This document shows, in pieces, positions 25,906-34,517 of a DNA stretch of 64,000 nucleotides; the stretch's first letter is position 1, and each line of letters starts with the position of its first letter. Under the pieces are notes generated by a model that made no database searches, was not told the DNA's origin, and was given only the letters and a program-made list of their open reading frames with translations. The position numbers and the translations under genes are program-made. This DNA is from Acidobacteriota bacterium (GTDB lineage: Bacteria > Acidobacteriota > Vicinamibacteria > Vicinamibacterales > CAVVIG01). The stretch covers positions 17,312 to 81,311 of the forward strand of contig JADZED010000081.1 of assembly GCA_020850715.1 (NCBI GenBank), given 5' to 3'.

Positions 25906-27039
25906 ATGCGTTTTCAGTCACCCGCCCGGGCGCACCGTCTCCTGATCGGCCCCGTCCTGCTGCTGCTGCTGTTGACGACCTCCAACAGCACCGGCGTCGG
26001 CCAGAGCCGCGCGCCGATCGGGTTCGCGACGCGGGTTGCCCAGCTCTCGGAGTCCGGCGGCTACTTCGACACCGACAACCTCATTTCGAACGAGACGTCG
26101 TACCTGCACGTGATCCCGGCGCTCGGCCAGATGGGCGTGAAGGGGGGCGCGTACATCGTCGTCGGCCCCGACCAGAACTTCAGCTACATCGCACGCATCC
26201 GGCCTGCCATCGCCTTCATCATCGACGTCCGCCGCGACAACCTGCTGCTGCAGCTCCTGTTCAAGGCGCTCTTCTCGATGGCCGACACGCGCGCCGAGTA
26301 CATCAGCCTGCTGTTCGGCCGGACGCCGCCGCCGCGCACCGACATCTGGAAGGCGGCGGAGATCGACAGCCTCGCGACCTACGTCGACGGCAAGCCGCCG
26401 GGGCCCGCCTCCGCGCAGGCCGCGATTGACGGGCGCGTCGACCGGGCGCTCGACACGTTCGGCGTGCCGCTGACGAGCGAGGATCGCAACGTCATCCACG
26501 ACTTCCACCACCGGTTCATCTCGGCCGGCCTCGGCCTGAAGTTCGAGAGCAAGGGACGGTCGCCCCGCAGCTACTATCCCACCTACCGCGAGCTGCTGCT
26601 CGAGACCGATCGCCAGGGGCACCAGTTGAACTTTCTCGCGTCGGAATCGGACTACGAGTACGTCCGCTGGATGCAGGCCCAGGATCTGATCATCCCGGTC
26701 GTCGGCGATCTGGCCGGGCCGTCGGCCATCAATGCGATCTCGCGGTTCCTGCGGGAGCGCGGCGAGCAGCTCTCGGCCTTCTACGTTTCGAACGTCGAGT
26801 TCTACCTGTTCGGCGACGGCAAGTATCCGCAGTTCATCGACAACCTCAAGGGCATCCCTCGCGCACCCAACAGCGTGCTGATCCGATCCGTGTTCGGCAA
26901 GTACATCTCCATCGACACGATGCCCGGCTATTTCAGCACCCAGATGGTCCAGCCGATCGACGCGCTCGTCTCCGGGGACCCGGACAACGGCTATCGCAGC
27001 TACTACAGCGTCATCACCGCGGGCCGCCGGCAGCACTGA
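25906..27039 (+). CDS. Secreted LIC_10091-like protein of unknown function
   Basis: 377 residues. The N-terminus (RLLIGPVLLLLLLTTSNS) is a signal peptide or lipoprotein-less anchor. The mature part starts FATRVAQLSESGGYFDTDN and runs through ISNETSYLHVIPAL, GGAYIVVGPDQNFSYIARI and AIAFIIDVRRDNLLLQLLFKA. The G-P-D-Q-N-x-x-Y-I ... D-x-R-R-D-N pattern recalls proteins named after Leptospira LIC_10091, whose fold I recall as methyltransferase-like; the catalytic role is unknown. The start is set by a perfect TATAAT 19 nt upstream. The next membrane-protein gene follows immediately, suggesting a shared transcript. The family call is from memory. Confidence 0.6.
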   Translation: MRFQSPARAHRLLIGPVLLLLLLTTSNSTGVGQSRAPIGFATRVAQLSESGGYFDTDNLISNETSYLHVIPALGQMGVKGGAYIVVGPDQNFSYIARIRPAIAFIIDVRRDNLLLQLLFKALFSMADTRAEYISLLFGRTPPPRTDIWKAAEIDSLATYVDGKPPGPASAQAAIDGRVDRALDTFGVPLTSEDRNVIHDFHHRFISAGLGLKFESKGRSPRSYYPTYRELLLETDRQGHQLNFLASESDYEYVRWMQAQDLIIPVVGDLAGPSAINAISRFLRERGEQLSAFYVSNVEFYLFGDGKYPQFIDNLKGIPRAPNSVLIRSVFGKYISIDTMPGYFSTQMVQPIDALVSGDPDNGYRSYYSVITAGRRQH

Positions 27040-27160
27040 CGGGCGGCGAACCTCGCTGCTGCTGTTCCTGCTCTTTCAGGCGCTGTACGGGCTGACCTCG
27101 TCGGGCAACGCCTTCCGCGTCCCCGACGAGTTCGAGGTCTACTTCCAGATCGAGCACTTC

Positions 27161-28684
27161 GTGGACGCGGGCGACATCTCGGTCCCGCAGACGCTCGCCA
27201 TCCGGCAGCCGGCGGTCGTCGGCGGCAGGGTCGTCCCGCAGCCGATCTTCTACGGCCGGCTCGGCCGCGACGGCAGGCCCTACGCGCCCTATGGCCCGCT
27301 GGCCGCGTTCTTCTCGCTGCCGCATCATCTCGCCGCGCGCGCGATCGCGCGGCTCGCCGGCGTGCCGCGCCGTCCATTGCCCGCCGGCCTGGCGTGGGTC
27401 GTCCTGGTCGGCGGGCTGACCATGCTGTCGAGCGCGACCGGCGCGGCGCTGGCGGTCGCCGGCTTCTACCGGGCGGCGCGGCTGCTCGAGGCGGCGCCGC
27501 CGACCTCGCTCGCGCTGTCGCTGCTGCTCGGCGGCGCGACCGTGCTGTGGCCGTACGGGACGTCTCTGTATTCGGAAGGCTGGCAGGCCGCCCTCCTGAT
27601 CTGGACCGCCGTATTCCTGCTGCGGGCGCGGGCGGGCGAGGGGCGGGCGGCCGCAAACGTGGCGGCCGCCGCCGGTCTGGTCGCCGCCGCCGGCCTGACC
27701 AAGGTGACGGCCGTTCTCTTCACGCCCTGGTTTCTCGCCGCGATCGTGCTCGATCGAACGGCTCCCGAACGCGGGCGCACCCGCGCGGCCCTCGCCGTCG
27801 CCGCGGCAATTGGGTTCGCCATCGCCCTGCATCTGGCGTGGAACGCGCACCGGTTCGGCGATCCGTTCGACTTCGGATACGACGCCGCGGAGACGATCCC
27901 GCAGATGCCGGCGCAGACCATCCGCCCGGCCGACATCCCCCGCGGCCTGGTGGTGCTGCTGGCGACGCCCGGCAAGTCGCTGCTGCTGTGGGCGCCGGCC
28001 CTGCTGCTCGCGTGCGCCGCGTTCGGCGCGTTCTGGCGGCGCGAGCGCGGGGCCGCCGCCGCGATTGCGCTCGCCGGCGCGAGCGGGCTCGTGTTCTACG
28101 CGGCGTACCTGTTTCCCGAGGCCGGCTACTCGCACGGGCCGCGGCCGCTGGTGCCGCTGGTGCCGCTGCTCCTGCTGCCGGCGGTCGCGCGGCCGATCGG
28201 GACATGGGCGCGCGGTGCCGTGATCGCCTGCGCGGCGCCCGGCTTCGCGATCGCGCTGACCGCCACGTCGGTCTCGTTTCTCGAAGACCAGGGGCTCGGA
28301 CAGGACCTCGGGGCCCCCGCGCGGATCTCCTATTACGAACGGATCGATCCGCCGCCCGGACGGCCGTGGAACCGCTACCGGCTCTCGTACATCCCGTTCG
28401 TGCGCACGCTGTCGTCGGGCCGCTGGCCGGTCGGCGACGCGCTGGGGCACGGCCTCGACTACTTTCCGCACTACCTCGCGCGCGCCCGCCGGGAACTGCG
28501 CGACGGCGCATCGATTCCCGCCTGGCTCGTGTGGGCGCCGCCGCTCGTCTGGGTCCTCCTGCTGGCCGCCGCTGCCGCCGCGCTGCGACGGGCGGCCCGC
28601 GCGCCTACAATGGCGGGATGGCCGACACCTCCTCCTTCGACATCACCTCCACCGTCGATTTCGCGGAAGTCGACAACGCGCTGA
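27161..28684 (+). CDS. Polytopic membrane protein, glycosyltransferase-like
   Basis: 507 residues from GTG 27161, with about nine to eleven membrane helices, and an overall plan like GT-C/ArnT-type or O-mannosyl-transferase-like proteins: an N-terminal soluble loop, many helices and a C-terminal periplasmic tail. I cannot name a family. Coding seems to begin earlier: in the same frame from about 27056 the DNA reads L-L-L-F-L-L-F-Q-A-L-Y-G-L, then SGNAFRVPDEFEVYFQIEHF, a plausible first helix and loop, but there is no ATG, GTG or TTG there. The start may be a CTG at 27056-27061. The C-terminal 22 codons overlap the yajQ gene by 67 nt, and that tail (PPPSTSPPPS) looks non-conserved. Confidence 0.65.
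   Translation: MDAGDISVPQTLAIRQPAVVGGRVVPQPIFYGRLGRDGRPYAPYGPLAAFFSLPHHLAARAIARLAGVPRRPLPAGLAWVVLVGGLTMLSSATGAALAVAGFYRAARLLEAAPPTSLALSLLLGGATVLWPYGTSLYSEGWQAALLIWTAVFLLRARAGEGRAAANVAAAAGLVAAAGLTKVTAVLFTPWFLAAIVLDRTAPERGRTRAALAVAAAIGFAIALHLAWNAHRFGDPFDFGYDAAETIPQMPAQTIRPADIPRGLVVLLATPGKSLLLWAPALLLACAAFGAFWRRERGAAAAIALAGASGLVFYAAYLFPEAGYSHGPRPLVPLVPLLLLPAVARPIGTWARGAVIACAAPGFAIALTATSVSFLEDQGLGQDLGAPARISYYERIDPPPGRPWNRYRLSYIPFVRTLSSGRWPVGDALGHGLDYFPHYLARARRELRDGASIPAWLVWAPPLVWVLLLAAAAAALRRAARAPTMAGWPTPPPSTSPPPSISRKSTTR
28606..28611 (+). promoter_or_regulatory. -10-like box 6 nt before yajQ
   Basis: TACAAT matches the -10 consensus at 5 of 6 positions and ends 6 nt before the yajQ ATG (28618). 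It lies inside the 3' coding end of the preceding membrane-protein gene. Confidence 0.4.
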
Positions 28685-29118
28685 ACCAGGCCCGCAAGGA
28701 GGTCGGGCAGCGCTACGACTTCAAGGGCGCCAGGGCCGACATCGATCTCAATCGCACCGAGAACACGCTGACGCTCACGACGGCCGACGAGATGAAGATG
28801 AACGCGCTCTGGGAGATCGTGCAGACGCGGCTCGTGCGCCGCGGCGTGCCGATCAAGAACTTCGAGGCGGGCGCCTCGGAGCCGGCCGCGGGCGGCGCCG
28901 TCCGCCGTGTGGTCTCGATCCAGAGCGGGATTCCGATCGAGGCGGCGCGCGAGATCGTGAGATTCATCAAGGACCGGAAGCTGAAGCGGGTCCAGGCCGC
29001 CATCCAGGCCGATCAGGTGCGCGTGTCGTCGCCGTCGAAGGACGAGCTGCAGGCGGCGATGCGGCTGCTGCGCGAGCACGACTTCGGCGTCGCGCTGCAG
29101 TTCGGGAACTACCGCTGA
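28618..29118 (+). CDS. yajQ: YajQ-family nucleotide-binding protein
   Basis: 166 residues, the usual length for UPF0234. SSFDITSTVDFAEVDNALNQA, in pieces, RYDFKG, the ALWEIVQTRLVRRG helix and the C-terminal LQAAMRLLREHDFGVALQFGNYR region are highly conserved across the family. YajQ proteins bind nucleotides (c-di-GMP in some species) and RNA through two RRM-like halves, acting in the cytoplasm. It has its own -10-like box inside the upstream gene and no Shine-Dalgarno motif. Confidence 0.95.
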   Translation: MADTSSFDITSTVDFAEVDNALNQARKEVGQRYDFKGARADIDLNRTENTLTLTTADEMKMNALWEIVQTRLVRRGVPIKNFEAGASEPAAGGAVRRVVSIQSGIPIEAAREIVRFIKDRKLKRVQAAIQADQVRVSSPSKDELQAAMRLLREHDFGVALQFGNYR

Positions 29119-29167
29119 GCCCGGGCGGCGCGGCCGCGTCCGGCCCGGCGGGCGCCTGGCTCCGCCC

Positions 29168-32065
29168 TTGCAGCCGTCTGTCGCGTTGGTTCAGGCGGCG
29201 CGCATCCCGATCGCGACCTATCGTCTCCAGTTCAACCGCTCGTTCACCTTCGTCGACGCGCGGGCCATCGTCCCCTATCTGCACGCGCTCGGCATCAGCG
29301 ACTGCTACGCATCGCCGTACCTCTGCGCCGTGCCCGGCAGCCCGCACGGCTACGACGTGGTGGATCCCACGCGGCTGAACCCGGAGGTCGGAACCGACGC
29401 GCACTACTGGAGCTGGATCGAGGCGCTGCGCGCGCACGGCATGGGCCACATCCTCGACCTGGTGCCGAACCACATGGGCATCGCGAAGTCGGCGAATCCC
29501 TGGTGGCTCGACGTGCTGGAACACGGGCCCAGCTCCTGTTTCGCCCACGTGTTCGACATCGAGTGGCATCCGGTGAAGGCGGAGCTCGCCGACAAGGTCC
29601 TCCTCCCGATCCTCGGCGATCAATATGGCGGCGTGCTGGAGAGCTCCGGGCTCCGTGTGGAGCGGCGCGGCGGCGCCTTCGAGGCCGTATACGGCGACGA
29701 GCGGCTGCCGATCGCGCCCGACACCTATCCGATGATCGCCGGCGATCTCGAGGCGTGGATCGCCGCGCAGGGCGCCGACGTCCGCGCCGACGCGGAGCAG
29801 TTGCGGCAGATCCTCGCCGACGCCGGCACGCTGCCCCCGAGGACGACCCGCGAGCCGGGCGCGATGGCCGCGCGGGCGCGAGACACCGCCGCGATCAAGC
29901 AGCGGCTGGCCGCCCTGATCGAGCGCAGCGCCGCCGTGCGGGCGGAGATCGACGCCCGTGTTGCACGTCTCAACGGCCGGGCCGGCGATCCGGCGAGCTT
30001 CGACGCGCTGGATCGCCTGCTCGACGCGCAGTCGTACCGGCTGGCCAACTGGCGCGTGGCCTCGGAGGAGATCAACTACCGGCGCTTCTTCGACATCAAT
30101 CAGCTCGCCGCGGTGCGGATGGAGGACCCCGCGGTCTTCGAGCTGTGCCACCGCTTCGTGTTCGAGCTGGTCGGCCGCGGCGGGCCGACCGGCCTGCGCA
30201 TCGATCACGTGGACGGCCTGTATGCGCCCGCCGACTATCTGGCGCGCCTGCGCACGCGCACCGCCGAGGCGCGCCCTGGCGCGCCCCCGCTGTTCCTGAT
30301 CGTGGAGAAGATCCTCGGGCCGGACGAGCCGCTGCCGCGCGACTGGCCGGTGGACGGCACCACGGGGTACGAGTTCGCGGCGGCGGCGAACGGACTGTTC
30401 GTCGACGGGCGCAACGAGCGGGCGTTCGACGATCTCTACCGGCACGTGGTCCACGATCGACGCAAGCGGCCGTCGTTCGCCGACCTGGTGTACCGCTGCA
30501 AGAAGCTGATCATGCACGAGACGATGTCGGGCGACATCAACTCGCTGGGCCATCAGCTCAATCGCTTCTCCGAGCACAACCGGCACTTCCGCGATTTCAC
30601 GCTCTACAGCCTGACCGCGACGCTGCGGGAGGTCATGGCGTGCTTCCCCGTCTATCGCACCTACGTCAGGCCCGGCGCGCCGGCGGGCGAGCGCGATCGG
30701 CGGGTGATCGCCGAGGCGATTGCCGACGCCCGCCGGCGGTCGTCGGGGATCGACGCGGAGGTGTTCGCCTTCGTCGGACGCCTGCTGCTGATGGAGCGCG
30801 CGCTGCCGCCGCCCGACCAGGAGGACGAGCGCGCGCGCCTGGTCGGCAAGTTCCAGCAGATCACCGGCCCGGTGGCGGCAAAGGCGATCGAGGACACGGC
30901 GCTCTACATCTACAATCGCCTCGTGTCGCTGAACGAGGTCGGCGCCGACCCGCGGGTCTTCGGCCTCGGCCCGGCCGCCCTGCACGCGTGGATGGCCAGG
31001 CGGCAGGCCGAGTGGCCGGCGTCGCTCTCCACGACCGCGACCCACGACAGCAAGCGCGGCGAGGACGTGCGGGTGCGCATCGACGCGCTGTCGGAGCTGC
31101 CGGGCGCCTGGAAGGCGGCCGTCGCGCGATGGCGGACGGTGAACCGGCGCTTCCGGACCGAGATCGACGGCCGCCCCGCGCCTGGCGCCAACGAGGAGTA
31201 CCTGCTGTACCAGACGCTGGTCGGCGCCTGGCCGTTCGAGATCGAGGCGGCCGCACTGCCCTCTTTCCGCGAACGCATGATTGCGTACATGATCAAGGCG
31301 CTGCGCGAGGCCAACGTGCATACCAGCTGGCTGGCTCCCGACGAGAAGTACGAGCAGGCGGCCGCGCGGTTCGTGGCGTCGATTCTCGATCCGCGGACCG
31401 GCCACGCCTTCCTGCAGGCGTTTGTGCCCTTCCAGGCGCGCGTGGCGGCGCTCGGCATCTACAACAGCCTCTCACAGCTGCTGATCAAGACGACCGCGCC
31501 CGGCGTGCCCGACTTCTACCAGGGCGCCGAGCTCTGGGACCTGCACCTGGTCGATCCCGACAACCGGCAGCCGATCGACTACGCGGCGCGCCGCCGGATC
31601 CTCGACGCGCTGCTGGCCGCCGAGCCGGACGCGGGCGACCTGTTCGCACGCCGCACCGACGGGCGCCTGAAGATGTTCGTGACGGCGCGCGCCCTGGCCG
31701 CACGCGCGCGGCGCCGTCTCCTCTTCGAGCGCGGCGGCTACGTGCCGGCTGCCGCCGCCGGCGCGCGGCAGGAGTGCGTCTTCGCCTTTCTCCGGCGGGA
31801 CGACGCCTCGGCCGCGCTCACCTGCGTGCCGCGCCTGATCGCCACGCTGACCCCCGACGCGGCGGTGGCGCCGCTGGGCCGCGCGGTGTGGGGCGATACG
31901 CGGCTGCAGCTTCCCGCCGATCTCGCCGGCGTCCCGCTGCGCGACGTCTTCACCGGCGCGGTCCACGCGGCCCGCCCGGATCGGGCGTCGGCCTCGCTGG
32001 ACGTGGGGGAGATCTTCGAGCGACTGCCGGTCGCGCTGCTCGTCACCCCGATCGACGCGCCCTGA
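29168..32065 (+). CDS. treY: Maltooligosyltrehalose synthase
   Basis: 965 residues from a TTG start; no earlier ATG fits and conserved sequence begins at IPIATYRLQF. It is a GH13 enzyme that isomerises the reducing-end linkage of maltodextrins to trehalose. GHILDLVPNHMGI, GLRIDHVDGLY, the TreY-typical TATHDSKRGEDVRVRI and PGVPDFYQGAELWDLHLVDPDN identify it, with the barrel interrupted by the long helical insert (about residues 230-600). The usual partner TreZ is not next to it; a phospholipase-D-like gene follows with a TGATG overlap. The product pathway needs TreZ from elsewhere. Confidence 0.95.
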   Translation: MQPSVALVQAARIPIATYRLQFNRSFTFVDARAIVPYLHALGISDCYASPYLCAVPGSPHGYDVVDPTRLNPEVGTDAHYWSWIEALRAHGMGHILDLVPNHMGIAKSANPWWLDVLEHGPSSCFAHVFDIEWHPVKAELADKVLLPILGDQYGGVLESSGLRVERRGGAFEAVYGDERLPIAPDTYPMIAGDLEAWIAAQGADVRADAEQLRQILADAGTLPPRTTREPGAMAARARDTAAIKQRLAALIERSAAVRAEIDARVARLNGRAGDPASFDALDRLLDAQSYRLANWRVASEEINYRRFFDINQLAAVRMEDPAVFELCHRFVFELVGRGGPTGLRIDHVDGLYAPADYLARLRTRTAEARPGAPPLFLIVEKILGPDEPLPRDWPVDGTTGYEFAAAANGLFVDGRNERAFDDLYRHVVHDRRKRPSFADLVYRCKKLIMHETMSGDINSLGHQLNRFSEHNRHFRDFTLYSLTATLREVMACFPVYRTYVRPGAPAGERDRRVIAEAIADARRRSSGIDAEVFAFVGRLLLMERALPPPDQEDERARLVGKFQQITGPVAAKAIEDTALYIYNRLVSLNEVGADPRVFGLGPAALHAWMARRQAEWPASLSTTATHDSKRGEDVRVRIDALSELPGAWKAAVARWRTVNRRFRTEIDGRPAPGANEEYLLYQTLVGAWPFEIEAAALPSFRERMIAYMIKALREANVHTSWLAPDEKYEQAAARFVASILDPRTGHAFLQAFVPFQARVAALGIYNSLSQLLIKTTAPGVPDFYQGAELWDLHLVDPDNRQPIDYAARRRILDALLAAEPDAGDLFARRTDGRLKMFVTARALAARARRRLLFERGGYVPAAAAGARQECVFAFLRRDDASAALTCVPRLIATLTPDAAVAPLGRAVWGDTRLQLPADLAGVPLRDVFTGAVHAARPDRASASLDVGEIFERLPVALLVTPIDAP

Positions 32066-33318
32066 TGTCCTACCTGACCCTCGTCGGCGCGATCTTCATC
32101 ACGTGGCTGATCCTGGTCGCGCTCTTCGCGCCGCACATCCCCTATCACATCGAGACCGGGATCGACGCGGCGAGCGATCACTTCGTCCATGTCATCGAGT
32201 CGACCTGCAACACCAAGCTGAAGCAGCACAACCGGATCGAGATCCTCGCCGACGGGGCCCGCTTCTATCCGGCCATGCTCGAGGCGATCCGGTCGGCGGA
32301 GGAGACGATCAACCTGGAGTGCTACATCTTCAGGAAGGGCGAGATCGCGCAGCAGTTCGTCGACGCGCTCGGCGCGCGCGCGCGCGCGGGGGTCCGCGTG
32401 ACGCTCGTGCTCGATGCCATCGGCTCGCTCGGCGCCATCCGCTGGTGCACGCGGCAGCTGCGCGCGGCCGGCTGCCGCGTCGAGCCGTATCAGCGCCTCC
32501 GCTGGTACACGCTCGCGCGCCTGAACAACCGCACGCACCGCGAGCTGCTCGTCGTCGACGGGACCGTCGCGTTCATCGGAGGGCCGGGCATCGGCGACTG
32601 GTGGTGGAAGGGGCGGAAGGGGAAGCCGCCGTGGCGCGACATGATGGCGCGCGTCGAGGGGCCGGTGGTCTCCGACATCCAGGGGGTCATCGCCGAGAAC
32701 TGGCTCGAGTGCACCGGCGAGATCCTGACCGGCGTCGACAGCTACAAGACGCAGCGCCGCGCGGACGGCTCGCCGGCGTTCGTCGTCAAGAGCTCGCCGG
32801 CCGATCGCGCCACCGCGTCGCGCGTGCTCTTCCAGACGCTCATCGAGGCGGCAACCCGGCGCGTGCTGATCGCGACACCCTACTTCCTGCCGGACAAGGC
32901 GTTCCGGCGGGCGATCTGCCGCACCTCGGCCCGGGGCGTCGAGCTCATCGTCATCGTGCCTGGGCCGCACACCGACCAGCGATGGGTCCGCCTGGCGAGC
33001 CGCCGCATGTACGGCCGGCTGTTCGATGCCGGCGTGCGGATCTTCGAGTACATGCCCGGGATGACGCACGCGAAAGCGCTGCTGGTCGACGACCTCTGGG
33101 CGGTGATCGGCACCACCAACGTGGACAATCGCTCGTTCGAGCACAACGACGAGGCGAACCTGGCGATCCGCGATCCCGCCGTCGCCGCGCGCCTCACGGA
33201 GGACTTCCGCCGCGACCTCGGCCGGAGCGCGGAGGTCACGCGGGAGCAGTGGCGGCGCCGCCCGCGCTGGGAGAAGCTGGCCGGGACCGTCGCCTGGATC
33301 CTGGAGCGGCAGCAGTAG
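32065..33318 (+). CDS. Phospholipase D-like / cardiolipin synthase-like protein
   Basis: 417 residues. An N-terminal membrane anchor (LTLVGAIFITWLILVALFA) is followed by two PLD domains. The second catalytic motif is a normal H-x-K-x4-D (THAKALLVDD ... GTTNVDNRSFEHNDE). In the first, the Lys is replaced: THRELLVVDG gives H-R-E rather than H-x-K, although the downstream GG of the motif is kept. Family members transfer phosphatidyl groups to make cardiolipin in the inner membrane. The Glu substitution makes catalysis by the standard two-HKD mechanism uncertain. The start overlaps the treY stop (TGATG), so the two are co-translated. Confidence 0.8.
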   Translation: MSYLTLVGAIFITWLILVALFAPHIPYHIETGIDAASDHFVHVIESTCNTKLKQHNRIEILADGARFYPAMLEAIRSAEETINLECYIFRKGEIAQQFVDALGARARAGVRVTLVLDAIGSLGAIRWCTRQLRAAGCRVEPYQRLRWYTLARLNNRTHRELLVVDGTVAFIGGPGIGDWWWKGRKGKPPWRDMMARVEGPVVSDIQGVIAENWLECTGEILTGVDSYKTQRRADGSPAFVVKSSPADRATASRVLFQTLIEAATRRVLIATPYFLPDKAFRRAICRTSARGVELIVIVPGPHTDQRWVRLASRRMYGRLFDAGVRIFEYMPGMTHAKALLVDDLWAVIGTTNVDNRSFEHNDEANLAIRDPAVAARLTEDFRRDLGRSAEVTREQWRRRPRWEKLAGTVAWILERQQ

Positions 33319-33341
33319 GGCGATCTCACGGGCCGATCGCC
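33319..33341 (+). terminator. Hairpin directly after the PLD-like gene
   Basis: GGCGATC (33319-33325) pairs perfectly with GATCGCC (33335-33341) around a 9-nt loop, beginning on the base after the stop codon. No T tract follows. It separates the treY unit from the efflux operon. Confidence 0.5.
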
Positions 33342-33425
33342 GCGCGGTCCGGCGATCGATCTCGCGGGGCTCATCCTCCCCAGTCGGCGCGGCGCGCGCG
33401 GCGCGGCTCTTCCAGATCGGGAGGG

Positions 33426-33455
33426 TTGACAGGCATCAAACATCTGTTTTATACA
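33426..33455 (+). promoter_or_regulatory. Sigma70-type promoter of the efflux operon
   Basis: A perfect TTGACA (33426-33431), then 17 nt to TTATAC (33449-33454) or 18 nt to TATACA (33450-33455). It is the best full promoter in the window and sits 12-14 nt before the HlyD-like gene's ATG. The local AT-richness contrasts with the flanks. Confidence 0.7.
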
Positions 33456-33462
33456 AGTGTTT
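33438..33462. promoter_or_regulatory. Palindromic operator over the efflux-operon -10
   Basis: AAACATCTGT (33438-33447) and ACAAGTGTTT (33453-33462) are inverted copies matching at 8 of 10 positions with a 5-nt centre. The palindrome covers the -10 box, so a bound dimer would block RNA polymerase. The TetR-family protein encoded by the last gene of the operon is the obvious candidate. Confidence 0.6.
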
Positions 33463-33467
33463 CACCC

Positions 33468-34508
33468 ATGCGCACCCGCCTGCCGCTCCTCGTGCTCCTG
33501 GTCGCCGCTGCCGGCGGCGCCTCCTACTACTACGCCCGGCCGCCCGACGCCCTCGTGGTCACCGGCATCGTCACCACCAACGACGTTGCCGTCGCCCCGC
33601 AGATCGGCGGCCGCATCGCACGGCTGCTCGCCGCCGACGGCGACGAGGTCCACGAGGGCCAGCTGCTCGCCGTGATCGCGCCCGACGAGCTGCAGGCCGA
33701 GCGCACCTACTACGAGCAGAGCGCCGCCGGCCTCTCCGCCCAGGTCGAGCAGAGCCAGGCCGCGCTGCGCTACATGGAGCGCCAGACGGCCGATCAGATC
33801 CGCCAGGCCGAGTCGACGCTCGCCGCGGCCGAGTCGTCGGTGGTCGCGGCGGCGGCCGATCTCGAAGACGCCCAGATGACATACGCGCGCCTGCAGGATC
33901 TCGCCGCGCAGGGCGTCGCGCCGGCGCAGGAGCGCGATCGGGCGCGCACCGCCAAAGACGCGGCCGAGGCGCGGCTGGCCTCGCTCCGCAGGCAGGTCGA
34001 GGCGCAGCGGGCGGCGGTGGCGCTGGCGCGCGCCAGCGCCGAGCAGGTCGCGATGCGCCGCAGCCAGGTCGCTACGAGCCGCCACCAGCAGGCGGCCGCG
34101 GCCGCCCAGAAGACGCAGGCCGACGTCCGGCTCGCCTACACCGAGGTCACCGCGCCGATCGACGGCTTGGTCGACACGCGGGCGGTCCGCGAGGGGGAGG
34201 TCGTCACCCCCGGCCAGCTGCTGCTGACGCTCATCGACCCCGACGATCTCTGGGTGCGCGCCGACATCGAGGAGAGCTACATCGATCGGGTGAAGCTCGG
34301 GGAGACGCTCGCCGTCCGGCTGGGCTCGGGCGCCGAGCTCCAGGGCACGGTCTTCTACCGCGGCGCCGATGCCGATTTCGCGACGCAGCGCAATGTCAGC
34401 CGCACCAAGCGCGACATCAGGACCTTCGAGATCCGCCTGCGGGTGGACAACCGCGATCGGCGGCTGGCGACCGGCATGACGGCCTACGTCCAGGTGCCGC
34501 TCCGGTAG
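33468..34508 (+). CDS. HlyD-family periplasmic adaptor
   Basis: 346 residues. An N-terminal signal-anchor (LPLLVLLVAAAGGASYYY) is followed by half of a biotinyl-lipoyl domain (IGGRIARLLAADGDEVHEGQLL), a long Gln/Ala-rich coiled-coil hairpin (residues about 80-205), the other lipoyl half (AYTEVTAPIDGLVDTRAVREGEVV) and a beta-barrel (ADIEESYIDRVKLGETLAV). It would bridge the ABC transporter to an outer-membrane channel. The arrangement HlyD-ATPase-permease-TetR mirrors E. coli ybhG-ybhF-ybhS/R with cecR. The start is fixed by the promoter and N-terminal hydrophobic stretch. Confidence 0.88.
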   Translation: MRTRLPLLVLLVAAAGGASYYYARPPDALVVTGIVTTNDVAVAPQIGGRIARLLAADGDEVHEGQLLAVIAPDELQAERTYYEQSAAGLSAQVEQSQAALRYMERQTADQIRQAESTLAAAESSVVAAAADLEDAQMTYARLQDLAAQGVAPAQERDRARTAKDAAEARLASLRRQVEAQRAAVALARASAEQVAMRRSQVATSRHQQAAAAAQKTQADVRLAYTEVTAPIDGLVDTRAVREGEVVTPGQLLLTLIDPDDLWVRADIEESYIDRVKLGETLAVRLGSGAELQGTVFYRGADADFATQRNVSRTKRDIRTFEIRLRVDNRDRRLATGMTAYVQVPLR

Positions 34509-34517
34509 CGACCCTCC

